Shown here in pieces: positions 24,799 to 34,344 of a stretch of DNA of 64,000 nt; the stretch's first letter is position 1, and the number at the start of each line of letters is the position of its first letter. The translations under genes and the position numbers were made by a program. This stretch comes from Erythroxylum novogranatense (taxonomy: Eukaryota > Streptophyta > Magnoliopsida > Malpighiales > Erythroxylaceae): positions 1,674,001-1,738,000 of the forward strand of contig CM057229.1 of assembly GCA_029891385.1 (NCBI GenBank). The letters are read 5' to 3'. The notes beneath the pieces were generated by a model that did not search any database, had not been told where the DNA came from, and was given only the letters and a program-made list of their open reading frames with translations.

Positions 24799-27040
24799 AT
24801 GTCATCTAGCAGTTCTCGGAGTGAGGTTTCTCCAAGTGGTTCTGCTAACGGGAGGTCGTCGTCGGAGGTTATGGCTGAGGTGGCAGCGGTGTCAAGGTTA
24901 AGGGATGTTGAAGAGATTACAACAAGGAACGGAAGGACGGGCCGATGGTGAAGGAGCGCCAAGGGTAAATCAAAGATGTCTCACAAGTGAGTTGCGGTCC
25001 ATCCTTAGAACAGATCCCTCGAGATTGGGAGCCCAGTTGGCTTCGAGGATGAAGGAATTGCAAGCAGAGGTGGATGGATTGTCGTCTCTGAATATTTCTT
25101 TTCGATCGGAGGCTTGAGACCGCGTGCGACGCGCCGATCGTGGATGAAGTGTGTCTTGATTTTCAATTGCGGCCTAGTCGATCCCTCCGAATGGGTGGCG
25201 TTTCATTAATGGACTCGCGCTGTTGTGCCACCAATTTGGTTGTCCGCCCTCGGTTAACATCCTGCGCTATTTTTTAAGGATGAGTCAGAGTCCGAGCTCT
25301 GGGGGTGGCATCCCTTCCCTGATGTACAAGGATGCCCGGTATCGCCCAGCCGGGATGTCCGGTAAAATTACCTATCAAGGACAAAATACTTTTTGTGAAG
25401 CCCGGGGTCTTCTTCCGTGTCCCAGTAGTGGAGGTATCCCTGCCGAAGCGGTGGAATGACTCGGCAAGCCTATCGCTTTTGGGAAGAGCGAGAGGTAGTG
25501 GGCGTATAAAGGAGCTCGCCCGTATAACTTTACTTTGCTCATCTCGGGGTATGGCGGGCGGCCTCTGCCAACTCTCTTCTGATTGACCCCCCGCCGCGAG
25601 TTGGTGGGCTAGGAGAGGAACCGCCCACTTTGGTTGACCTCTCGTGGTTGATTTATCTTCTTTGTTCGTAGGTGTTGGATTCAGCTAACCTGCTTCCTTG
25701 TTTGTCGCTATGGCGGGGTTAACACATTCCCCGGCGCCCCCAAGTCCATCAAGGGTAAGCGTCAGGTCGCAGGTCCTTCGGGAGGCCGAGGTCGGGGAGA
25801 CAGACGAGAGGCCAGTTCGATGGTCGCTCGGCCAATCGCTTCCGGGCCGCGGCGTATTTCTCTGGCCGTCTCCGAACCATTGGCGGCGCCTGCTGTAGTC
25901 GCCCCGCCTGATCAGAGCATTGTTGTAGTCGAGGAGGAGGAGGAGGTCGAACGGCCTCTGAAGAGGAGGAGGGCCGCCAGAGTCGACGACCAATCTCTCA
26001 GTTCCCCGGTGGCCGACCGATCTCTTTGCCCTTTGGTGGCTAATTGTCCTTCGGTGGTCGACCAATCTCCCCGTCCTTCAAGCCAACTCAAAGGAAAGGA
26101 GATAGCGGGTGACGTCGAGTTGTGGGAGTCTCTGATCAAGCTGCCCAGGGATTCCACAACTACTGATATCGGCGTTGTCCGTCACATCTTGGAAAGGATT
26201 ACTCCTCCCGTGGACGGGGAGAAATTTGACCAGAGGGGCAATAAGGAAATGGGGTCCCTACTCCTGCGTACTTGCCTGAGGAGCTCGATGATGTCATTCG
26301 AGACAGTGCAGCATTTGGACGTTCTGGACCGTGAGGTTCAGGACTTTCAGGAGCAGATGCAGGCCCTGAAGGACGAGCTTTCGAAGGTAGAAGAGGAGAG
26401 GGACCTTCTAAAAGCTCAAAATTCTTCTTTAGAGGAGGAGAAGAAGATTCGGGAGGAGGCGGCCAGTATTTTGAAGGCCCAAATTGACACGGGGGAGGAA
26501 GAGATGCGCGCCTTGCGAGCTCAGCTCACAAAGGAGGAGCTCCAAAGGGTAAACGCGATGGCGGAGAGGGCCAAGCTATCTTAGGAGTATGCAGTTTTGC
26601 GGGGGCGGTGGGAGTCGGAGAGAGTGCTAAAGGAGAAAGCCCTCCGAGATCATGCCAAGGCCCTCCAAGATCATGCCCAGACCGAGGATACGCTAAGGAG
26701 GGTACAAGCCTCGGTGAAGGAACAAAGGGTCGAGGCGATCCTGCGATGGCAGAGGCGGTTCTTGCAGGACGAGTGCTTGGAGTATTCCTGCGACCTGGCC
26801 CTCATGATCTTGAAGAATTGTTATGACACCTGCATTCCTGAGGGGTCGGACGGTCCTTCGTTTGATGCGTTCGCCGAGCCGTTGCTTCCTGCCGCTCTTG
26901 ACCTTTCTTTGGAGGAAGTGAAGGAGAGGGTCGCGGAAGACCGGGGATCCGTCCTGATTGAGAAGCTGGACCTTAGCTCGGTCGAGGAGGACGAGCTTCC
27001 TCATGATGATGCTTCGCCCCGCTCGACTCTTCCGCTTTGA
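24799..27040 (+). pseudogene. Antisense extra gene (aORF) of the Tat element
   Basis: This lies on the strand opposite to pol. The first frame starts MSSSSSRSEVSPSGSANG and ends after about 50 codons. Later fragments include NGWRFINGLALLCHQFG (about 25190-25245) and SVNILRYFL. These resemble the Pfam family called putative gypsy-type transposon (Transposase_28), which I recall being found in such antisense genes. An intron-like stretch with a TTCGTAG acceptor lies near 25671. The distal part (25820-26584 and 26597-27040, separated by one stop at 26582) is rich in Glu, Lys and Leu heptads (VEEERDLLKAQNSSLEEEKK), a predicted coiled coil, after a basic KRRRAAR stretch. Function is unknown. Confidence 0.7.
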
Positions 27041-27366
27041 TTAGGGGCTTCCTGTATATTCCCCCGGGTATTCTCCTTCTCCTCTCCTGTTCACAGCCCC
27101 CCTTCTCCCCAATTGTAGAGCTCACCTGGTCGGGCTTGTGACCAGGGCAAAGAGAAATCAATGAACTTTACCTTTTCTTCATTCGTGGTCTTTTTTCCAT
27201 GTTTATGCTCTTTACTTTCTATGTATGTTGAGTTTTGGTGGAGTAGCTCGTAGTCGACCGGTTTCGAACCGATCGACCGCAGTCGATTTGTATCGATGCC
27301 GAGCGAGGGTCCCCAGGCACTAGACTTGGCGACCCAACCGATCGTAGTTGATCAATGTAAAATGCC

Positions 27367-27860
27367 GGGCGATGGCGATGGCGATGACGATGACGAGGGT
27401 CCCGATGATCTTGTCTCGGCGACCCGACCGACCGTAGTCGATCTATGTAAAATACCGGGCGATGGCGATGGCGATGGCGAGGGTCCCGAGGATCTTGTCT
27501 CGGCGACCCGACCGACCGCAGTCGATCTGTGTAAAATGTCGGGCGATGGCGATGGCGAGGGTCCCGAGGATCTTATCTCGGCGACCCGACCGACCGCAGT
27601 CGATCTATGTAAAATGTCGGGCGATGGCGATGGCGAGGGTCCCGAGGATCTTGTCTCGGCGACCCGACTGACCGTAGTCGATCTATATAAAATGCCGGGC
27701 GATGGCGATGGCGAGGGTTCCGAGGATCTTGTCTCGACGACCCGACCGACCGTAGTCGATCTATGTAAAATGCCGGGCGATGGAGATGGCGAGGGTCCCG
27801 AGGATCTTGTCTCGGCGACCTGACCGACCGTAGTCGATCTATGTAAAATGTCGGGCGATG
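27367..27860 (+). repeat. 78-bp minisatellite in the Tat element
   Basis: About six to seven units are marked by GGGCGATGG at 27367, 27457, 27541, 27619, 27697, 27775 and 27853. Spacings are therefore 90, 84 and then 78 bp four times. The size steps are loss of a GATGGC hexamer. Each unit carries CCGAGGATCTTGTCTCGGCG and ACCGACCGTAGTCGATC. All lengths are multiples of three, so long frames stay open on both strands (27296-27823 plus, 27352-27888 minus); I do not call these proteins. Confidence 0.92.
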
Positions 27861-28043
27861 ATTGATTGGACTTTCTACTCTTTGCCATATGCGATATAAC
27901 TCTTTTTTGCTAAGAAATCATACCCCTTTATTAATGATAACGAGGAGTGGGCGTTAAAAACACATCGGTAGGGACAGGAAAAAGGTACCCACATGTGTAC
28001 AAAAAAGGATAATAAGGAAAGATTGACAAAAAATAAAACTTAT

Positions 28044-28990
28044 CTATTGGTAGAAAGCCTTCAAATTCTGGGAGTTCCAAGGCCTCGGTAGAATCTTCCC
28101 TTTCTCATCGCTGAGGATGTAAGAACCATGCCCGACTTGCTTAACCACTCGATAGGGTCCTTCCCACATCCGTCCGAAGCTTTCTGGATGTTTTCCAGCC
28201 GCCTCGGCTTTTCGTAGGACGTACCCACCTACCTTTACATCGCTCGGCTTGACCCTTCTGTTATAGAACTTAGTCGCCTTTTGCCTGATGGCTTCTGAGC
28301 GAGCGGCTGCCCTTTCTCTATCTTCGCTAAGGAGAACGAGCTCTGCTCTGCGGGCTTCATCATTCCGCTCTTCTGCGTAGCCCGACACCCTCTGATTGTG
28401 CAATGCTGCTTCTACTGGAACCAGGGCTTCTGCCCCGAAGGTCATTCTGAACGGGGTCTCCCCTGTGGCTCCGTTCGGTGTGGTTCTATATGCCCACAAT
28501 ACTTCGTCTATTTCTTCTACCCAGGTCTTTCACCGCCCAGCGCTTTCGAGGCGTTCATTATCTTCTTGTTGGTGTTCTCCGCGAGACCGTTACTTTGGGG
28601 ATGGGCTACCGAAGTCAACCGTAGCTCGATCTTTAGTCGGTCGCAGAAATCTCTAAACTTGCAGTTGTCGAACTGCCGACCGTTGTCAGTAACCAACACC
28701 ATAGGCATCCCGAAGCGACATAGTATATTCTTCTTTATGAAGCTTTCCATCTTGCCCTCGGTGATTGTAGCGACAGACTCCGCTTCTACCCACTTAGTGA
28801 AATACTCCACTGCCACAATCAGAAATTTCTTTTGTCCGGGACCGAGAGGGAAAGGCCCCAGTATGTCCATTCCTCACTGAGCGAAGGGGATAGGATGGCT
28901 CACGATTTGCATACGCTCGGTCGGCTGGTGAGACAGGCTGCTGTTTCTCTGGCAGGCCTCACATCGGTTGACCTTTTCCTGACAATCTCT
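28044..28990 (-). pseudogene. Tat element integrase, frameshifted
   Basis: This would insert element cDNA into the genome. Reading from about 28990 downwards, a zinc-binding HHCC remnant (CEACQRNSSLSHQPTERMQ) ends at a stop. The catalytic core follows (28870-28517) with MDILGPFPLGPGQKKF, VTDNGRQFDN and NGLAENTNKKI, so the D, D and E positions are all visible. A frameshift near 28510 separates it from the C-terminal part (28499-28044): WAYRTTPNGATGETPF, KVGGYVLRKA and the GPYRV..V....Y.L segment typical of gypsy integrases. Confidence 0.88.
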
Positions 28991-29578
28991 TCTCATTTTG
29001 GCCGAGAGAGTACCTATCGATCAATCGGTGAGTCAACATTCGCCCCTACGTGATTTCCGCACATCCTTCATGGACTTGACCATTGCACGCTTCGGCTTCT
29101 TCCTCATTCAAACATCAAGCGTGACATCGAAGACCGCTTATACTGAGCGCCATTAACTCTTGTGTACTTTCGTGGCCTTTATCCTTAGTTTCTTGGCTTC
29201 CGATCGTCTTCGGTTGTTTCCTTCTAAAAGGTATGTGTAATTGCTTCATCCAATTCGACCGACCAAGATTTACGTTAAGAATTTCCTCGGTTTTCAATGT
29301 CAACGATTTAGTCGTTCGACTAGAACATTATTTATGACATCACGATCGGAAGCCATTTTTGAGAGCGCATCCGCTTTAGCATTTTGAGCTCGTTCTATTC
29401 TGCTGATTGAGTACTGCTCGAACTTGCTCAACTCCTGTTTTACTAACTATAGATACTTGACCATGTTGGTCCCTCGCCTCATCTCGCCCGATGACTTGGT
29501 CGACCACTACTGGCTGTCGCTATATATCTTCATGCTTTACCTCCATCTCCTTGGCGAGTTGGAGGCGGCTATCGAGCC

Positions 29579-30139
29579 TCATATTACGCCTCGTTGTTGG
29601 AGGCTTTGAATTCTACCAAGAAGGCGACTCCACCTTTTCTTCCAAATGTGCCGATCGACCACTCTCCGCTCCGCACCCTCGACATTGGACGATCCGTCAA
29701 CAAACAAATTCAAAGGGAATTGCTCGTCCTTCGAGCTCGGTTGGCTCATCTCTGCGATGAAATCGCCAACACCGCGCTTTAATGGTCGTCCGGGCTTGTA
29801 TTGTAAATCGAACTCTCCGCTTTTACCGCCCACTTTATCACCGAATTCAAGTTTCGGGCTTTTGAATGCATCGTTCGAGTGGTTGGTCGGTCCATACCTC
29901 AATAGTATGACTTTGGAAGTAAGGCCTCGACTTTTCGCCGCCATTATCAAGGAGAGGACGAGCTTTCTACGGGCGATATCGCGTTTCGGCCCGGTCAACA
30001 CTTTCCGACATAGTAGACGGATGCTGTTCGCTTCCTTCCGATCGGATGAGTACCGTGCTGATCGACCCCTCCGTAGCCGCCAAGTATAAGATCGATTCTC
30101 CCTTCTACCGGGCTTTGCAGTATAAGGAAATTTGGACAA
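29579..30139 (-). pseudogene. Tat element RNase H region, broken
   Basis: The minus strand encodes fragments of the region between RT and integrase. EFDLQYKPGRPLKRGVGDFI matches the 'Y.PR..IK.Q.LADF' linker of Tat/gypsy pol, and LFVDGSSNVEGA is the first RNase H motif, with its Asp. Stops and frameshifts lie on both sides. From 29000 to 29580 only short fragments are recognisable. Confidence 0.75.
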
Positions 30140-30299
30140 GTATTGCTTTAATCGTTGGAGAGCTTTCGCATCATCCTACCATTGGGCGGGTCATGTTCGC
30201 TTTCCTCAGACTTTGAAAATGGAAGGCACTTGTCTCTAGTCCGAGATGAACACCTTTCAATGAAACTATCCGACCGGTCCAAGATCTGAACATCTTTCA

Positions 30300-30867
30300 G
30301 CATTGCGGAGAAGACATCTGTATGATGGCCTCAATCTTCTCTGGGTTAGCTTCAATTCTCACGAGTGATCATAAACCCGTGAATTTTTCGCATTTTTCGG
30401 GTTTAGCTTCATCTGGAATTTATTCAGGTCCGGAAGACTTTCGAGATCTTGTACATGTTAAGTGACGCTTTTACTCTTGACCACCATATCATCCACATAA
30501 GCTTCCACATCCGCCAATCATTTTTTAAAGACTTCTGTGACGAGTCGTTGATAGGTCGCCCCGGTGTTTTTCAGGCCGAAAGACATTACTTGGTAGCAAA
30601 AAGTGCCTTGGTCGGTTACGAACGCGGTCTTTTCTTCGTCTTTCAGGCTCATTTGGATCTGATGATAGCAGAAAGCATCCAGAAGTCGAGCGATTCATGC
30701 CTCGAAGTGGAGTCTACTAATTAATCGATCTTAGGCAATGGGAAGCTGTCCTTTGGACACGCTTTGTTTAGGTCGGTGAAATCTATGCACATTCTCCACT
30801 TCCCGTTCTTCTTTTTTACTAACACTACATTGGTGAAATCTATGCACATTCTCCACGGTGGGCGCCA
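30300..30867 (-). pseudogene. Tat element reverse transcriptase remnant
   Basis: Minus-strand fragments start next to the primer-binding site. NVVLVKKKNGKWRMCIDFTD and LNKACPKDSFPLPKID are the first conserved RT blocks. Further, badly degraded RT sequence continues to about 30300. A 25-bp exact repeat (30775-30799 and 30832-30856) duplicates WRMCIDFT on the LTR side, where gag, protease and upstream RT should be. The catalytic YxDD box region (around 30490, VWWSRVK side) is not intact. Confidence 0.75.
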
Positions 30868-30869
30868 AT
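30853..30869 (-). other. Primer-binding site of the Tat element
   Basis: On the minus strand, immediately after the 5' LTR end (GGCAGAACCA), the sequence reads TTGGCGCCCACCGTGG. TTGGCGCC-type sites after the LTR are usual in plant Tat-like gypsy elements. The site runs directly into RT coding sequence. Confidence 0.7.
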
Positions 30870-31277
30870 TGGTTCTGCCGGATTTAGGCTGAACGGTGCG
30901 TTTCCATTGAAATCCATCGTCTTCTTCCTTCTGTGACGAATATGGCGTGAGTATACCTGTAAAACAAGGAAGGCTAGTCGGGGGTGATGTCCCAATTAGC
31001 CCCTCCGACGCCAAGTAAGCTTCGGTGAAGACGGATTGATGAATTCGAGAAAACGACTTAGGTTATGATCGCATCACCGAATTATGGGAGAATAATACCT
31101 TATATACGTAAGTAGTAATCGAGTTTAGGTCTTATTACGTGATCTGCATGGAGATCTCCTTCGCTAATGGTAGGGAGTAAAGTGGGCTTTGGCTTTAGAA
31201 ATGATCTTCGATGAACGGGCCGATCGGCCCACGGATCGTCTTGATTGGGTCTGAGCCCGAAATGACCGACCCGACCA
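30870..31277 (-). repeat. Tat element 5' LTR (408 bp)
   Basis: It is a direct copy of 23580-23993, with TG...CA ends, followed by the GATAT target duplication at 31278-31282. In minus-strand sense it lies upstream of pol. Confidence 0.92.
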
Positions 31278-31384
31278 GATATAATATTAATAAATTGTTG
31301 TTTGAGATGAATAGAAATATCCATAATGTAATACTGTAAATATAATATAATAAAATATTATTTATTACCGTAACTCGTATCCTA

Positions 31385-31900
31385 ATTAAAGGGCTTCTAC
31401 ATCCACAAAAGTCTCGGAACCCGCGGTGAGTCTCGCCAATTTCCGTTCGTCTTTTCGCCGGAATGCCTACATCATACGTCAACTCACATTGCAATGGTCT
31501 GCGTCAACGTTCAAAGGTTCATTACTATCTCTACACTGCCTTCGTTGTCCATATCTGTTAACTGTATGGGAGAAAATGGATGCCAGTACTTCAAAGTTCC
31601 ACCTGAAAGCAGAGCACCAACTCTTATCTTTATCCGATAGATCCGTGGCAGGCTTTACCTACGTGTATGACACCACAAAAGGGTTGTATGACGTGAAGAT
31701 GATACGTATCTGTTTTCACTTATACAGTTATACGTATTATCTGTGCTTTAATTTTTTTAAAAATTAAGTTTCATATAAAGTTTCAATATTCCTCAATTTT
31801 GAGAATATCTAAGTTTGATATTAATTTTGACTTTTGAGTAGCATGAATGTAAAATAGATAGTATGCTTACCTTTCAACGTCATACATACATGTCTATTTA
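31385..31900. other. Spacer between Harbinger-like arm and hAT MITE
   Basis: A 113-codon plus-strand frame (31426-31767) is open here, but it has no recognisable domain and no support from splice sites or context. Otherwise I see nothing. Confidence 0.4.
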
Positions 31901-31907
31901 GAATATA

Positions 31908-32098
31908 CAGGGACGGAATCAGACTCAACTCTAAGGGAGAGCTGAGGGCCAATATCTAAGGGGCGCACTTATATTTTTAAGGGGGACCACTTATATTTGT
32001 AATTTTAAAAATTTTAATTATATAGGTAATTTAAAAAATATATATATTTGAAAGGGGGGGCCATAGCCCCCCCTCCCCATAACATGGCTCCGTTCCTG
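31908..32098. mobile_element. 191-bp hAT-type MITE
   Basis: The ends are CAGGGACGGA and the complement of CAGGAACGGA. A perfect 8-bp duplication, AGAATATA, flanks it (31900-31907 and 32099-32106). The interior holds runs of G and C ('aaggggggg', 'gccccccc') that can pair. It has no coding capacity and depends on a hAT transposase elsewhere. Confidence 0.88.
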
Positions 32099-32109
32099 AG
32101 AATATATGT

Positions 32110-33300
32110 TCTACGAGTCACAAACAAGGAGTAATTTTTAAAATCTATGATTTATAAATTACTACATTTGGTTATTTAAGAGGGAAAGAAGTGTTGAAAA
32201 ATTTTGTCATTTTCTATAAAATTTGACAACTATTAATTATATTTTTTTATTTTCATCAAATTATCAGTTAAATTACATAATTTGATCCAGATAAAAATAA
32301 TAAAGTGACCCAATAAATGATCTAAATTAATTGATCAAAGTCTGGGTGAAAAGTGAATCTGAATTAGTATGGACCGGACGAAGCTTGTGATGGAATCATA
32401 GAAAAGACTGATATAAAAGTTATATATAAAAGTTAATGTTTCCTGCAGTTGCTCATATTAATCGTAAGTATAACGATTCTCCGATTCGTTAAGAGAGCTT
32501 ACGTATTGATAAAACTGTAAAAAGATCTAAACTTTGTGTCGAGAAACATTTTTTATAAAGGTCCAGTAGATTTGTGATTGTTTGGAGCTCGAAAAAGACA
32601 TCGAAATTAGAGATGAAACCGAAATCAAGTATTCCGCATTATATTCATTTTTAAGTGTTTTATGTATGATCATGAGTACGTAATAAGATTTGTACTATGT
32701 ATTACAAGAAATTCTAAAATTATAATATTTGTTAAACTTCTTGGCGCTTAGGAGCAGCCCTTTCAATTTTTTTTACCATTTAATAAATCATAATTATATT
32801 TTGGTTACTAAATATTTGATACTCGAAAATTTAAAACATATTTCTCAGCTTTTAAAATTTTTATTATAGGTAAAATTTAAAATTTTATATTGTAATTCAA
32901 GAAGTTTGGTAACTCATAATTTTAAGAATATAAGAATGTATTATAATACTTTAAGAATTAAAGAATCTTAAGTTATAAATTTTTTATTCCTGAACTACAC
33001 AACAGTTATTTTAAATATTAATTTAAATATTATATTAATTTATATGTTATTCTTAAAATCTTAATAAATAATGTTCATGGTGAAATCTTTTATATTTATT
33101 TTAAAATTGATACCTTTTACGTGTTTGTAATGTAAAATATATATGAAATTGTGAGCTAAGAAAGGAATGCCATAACTAAACAATTCGAAGACATAGCGTA
33201 AAAACCAAAAGGTTTCATTTTAACTTTCTTATATACAGTATTTACTACTGCCTTTCTGCTGGCTTATTTATACGAAGTCACAGTTGCTCATAGTAGAGCT
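32110..33300. other. Intergenic DNA downstream of DREB2D
   Basis: AT-rich sequence with no supported gene. The part nearest 33500 probably includes the DREB2D 3' untranslated region. Confidence 0.5.
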
Positions 33301-33314
33301 AAAAGCACACTTGG

Positions 33315-33370
33315 CACGTGACATATACGCACGTGATCGAAGCCACGATAAAACCCAGTAAAACCACGTG
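33315..33370. promoter_or_regulatory. Cluster of three CACGTG G-boxes
   Basis: CACGTG occurs at 33315-33320, 33330-33335 and 33365-33370; the last sits in CCACGTGTGG. G-boxes are bound by bZIP and bHLH factors, and with flanking GC they act as abscisic-acid response elements. The cluster lies about 140 bp past the DREB2D stop codon, so it could be a downstream enhancer or the promoter of an unseen transcript. Confidence 0.5.
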
Positions 33371-33505
33371 TGGCTTAAGTGGCCATCGTTGGACATGAAC
33401 CAGGGCACGATATGTTCAGTTCTGCATAAACACAGCGAAGACTGAAGATTGCTTTCTCTTATTCTATTATGTATTTTCGTCGACCGGAGGCCTAACAGAT
33501 AGCTT

Positions 33506-34213
33506 CTAGACGCACCAAGGAGTCGGACTTTGCAATGTATCCCAAGAAGTTGCCTCCATCAGATTGCTGTTGAAAATTATAGGGTTGTCCATCACCGGGA
33601 AATCTATCGACATTGCTGCTTCTGTCCAGATTGAATCGTCAAACAGCGGCAAGTTCACGTTAAAGTCTGGCCAAAGCTCGTTGAGACCCTCTCCTCTGTT
33701 CCAATTCCCGTTTTCCACCACCTTACCATAAGTTTCAACGTTTTCGTCAGGAAGAGATACGAGTGTCTGTTGGTGGAATGTTGGTGGCACTTCGTCAGGA
33801 ACGAACATCGGAGTAGGCGAGGGACATGCAACAGTCGACATGTGCAGTGGTTGAGTTTCGTTTCCAATTTGTGGAATCTGGGAATTGGTTGCCGGAAAAT
33901 GGATTGTGGTAGCGTTCATCTCTGGCAAGTTGAGTTTCGCTTCGGCACCGTAGAGCTTACGAGCGGCAGCGTCATATGCGATGGCGGCTTCGTGGGAGGT
34001 GTCGAAAGTTCCAAGCCAGAGACGAGCTCCTCGATTCGGTTCTCTGATCTCGGCGACCCATTTACCCCAAGTTCGCTGACGGACACCTTTGTAAGTGCAG
34101 AAAGCATTCTCTGGACCACCTTTGCCACGCATGCAACCTTTCCTAGAACTAGCCTGGGCAGGCCTTTTGAGCAGTTTTTCCTCTCCAAAACCAGTCATGA
34201 CTGATTTCGACAT
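33506..34213 (-). CDS. DREB2D: DREB2D-type AP2/ERF transcription factor
   Basis: A nuclear activator that binds dehydration-responsive (DRE/CRT) elements. Starting at the ATG at 34213 it has 235 residues. The N-terminal [17 protein letters not shown] is the signature of DREB subgroup A-2. The AP2 domain (about residues 41-98) has the WVAEIRE run with Val14 and Glu19, and LWLGTF. The C-terminal acidic block ([20 protein letters not shown]) matches Arabidopsis DREB2D rather than DREB2A or DREB2C. A potential earlier in-frame ATG (34300) would add 29 mostly hydrophobic residues. I prefer 34213, because it follows a TTTTTGGACAG acceptor-like site, the extension has no counterpart in the family, and the earlier ATG lies only about 30 bp past the TATA box. 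Single exon otherwise, with no damage. Confidence 0.92.
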   Translation of the reverse strand: MSKSVMTGFGEEKLLKRPAQASSRKGCMRGKGGPENAFCTYKGVRQRTWGKWVAEIREPNRGARLWLGTFDTSHEAAIAYDAAARKLYGAEAKLNLPEMNATTIHFPATNSQIPQIGNETQPLHMSTVACPSPTPMFVPDEVPPTFHQQTLVSLPDENVETYGKVVENGNWNRGEGLNELWPDFNVNLPLFDDSIWTEAAMSIDFPVMDNPIIFNSNLMEATSWDTLQSPTPWCV

Positions 34214-34331
34214 TCCTGTCCAAAAACAAACCAAACCAAACCACAAAATCGAGAACAGCAGATGGTGTGTTTGTGATAAGAGATCATAAAGCGCAAGCAC
34301 ATTGTGGAAAATGAGTAACTAGCTGGGTTGG

Positions 34332-34339
34332 TATTTATA
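34332..34339 (-). promoter_or_regulatory. Putative TATA box of DREB2D
   Basis: On the minus strand this reads TATAAATA, about 120 bp upstream of the preferred start codon. It predicts transcription starting near 34305. Confidence 0.55.
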
Positions 34340-34344
34340 GAACA

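Larger units (their letters stand above)
23580..31277 (-). mobile_element. Tat-lineage Ty3/gypsy retrotransposon, gag-less
   Basis: Two direct LTRs (23580-23993 and 30870-31277) are flanked by a perfect 5-bp duplication, GATAT (23575-23579 and 31278-31282). On the minus strand the right LTR is followed by a TTGGCGCCCACCGTGG primer-binding site, and the left LTR is preceded by the polypurine AGTAGGGGGCTTA. Pol order on the minus strand is RT, RNase H, integrase, which is gypsy order. Between pol and the 3' LTR lies a long plus-strand gene. Such antisense extra genes are known in Tat-lineage elements. Gag, protease and the RT N-terminus are gone and pol is full of stops, so the copy is dead unless helped in trans. 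Confidence 0.9.
23501..31382. mobile_element. Harbinger/Tourist-like element split by a Tat retrotransposon
   Basis: The left arm (23501-23579) starts GGTTATGTTTAATTAAATG after TAA. It resembles the left ends at 42433 (GGCCATATTTAGTTAGATG) and about 55985 (GTTATGTTTAGTTGAATG). The right arm (31283-31382) contains 'ccataatgtaat', as does the interior of the 42433 copy, and ends ATCC before TAA. Removing 23580-31282 joins the arms. The right end is less certain than the left. Confidence 0.55.

Noticed and set aside
27367..27860. CRISPR-like array
   Set aside because: The units are contiguous near-identical tandem repeats with no unique spacers, in a plant retrotransposon.
27296..27888. 175-codon plus frame and 178-codon minus frame as genes
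   Set aside because: Both are products of a tandem repeat whose unit length is a multiple of three; neither has a domain, and they overlap on opposite strands.
31426..31767. 113-codon plus frame as a gene
   Set aside because: No domain, splice or promoter support, and it begins at the edge of transposon sequence.
33770..34204. 144-codon plus frame over DREB2D
   Set aside because: It is the antisense shadow of the AP2 gene and has no recognisable content.
34214..34300. 29-residue N-terminal extension of DREB2D
   Set aside because: Hydrophobic sequence with no family counterpart; the ATG is too close to the predicted cap site, and an acceptor-like site precedes the next ATG. Not fully excluded.
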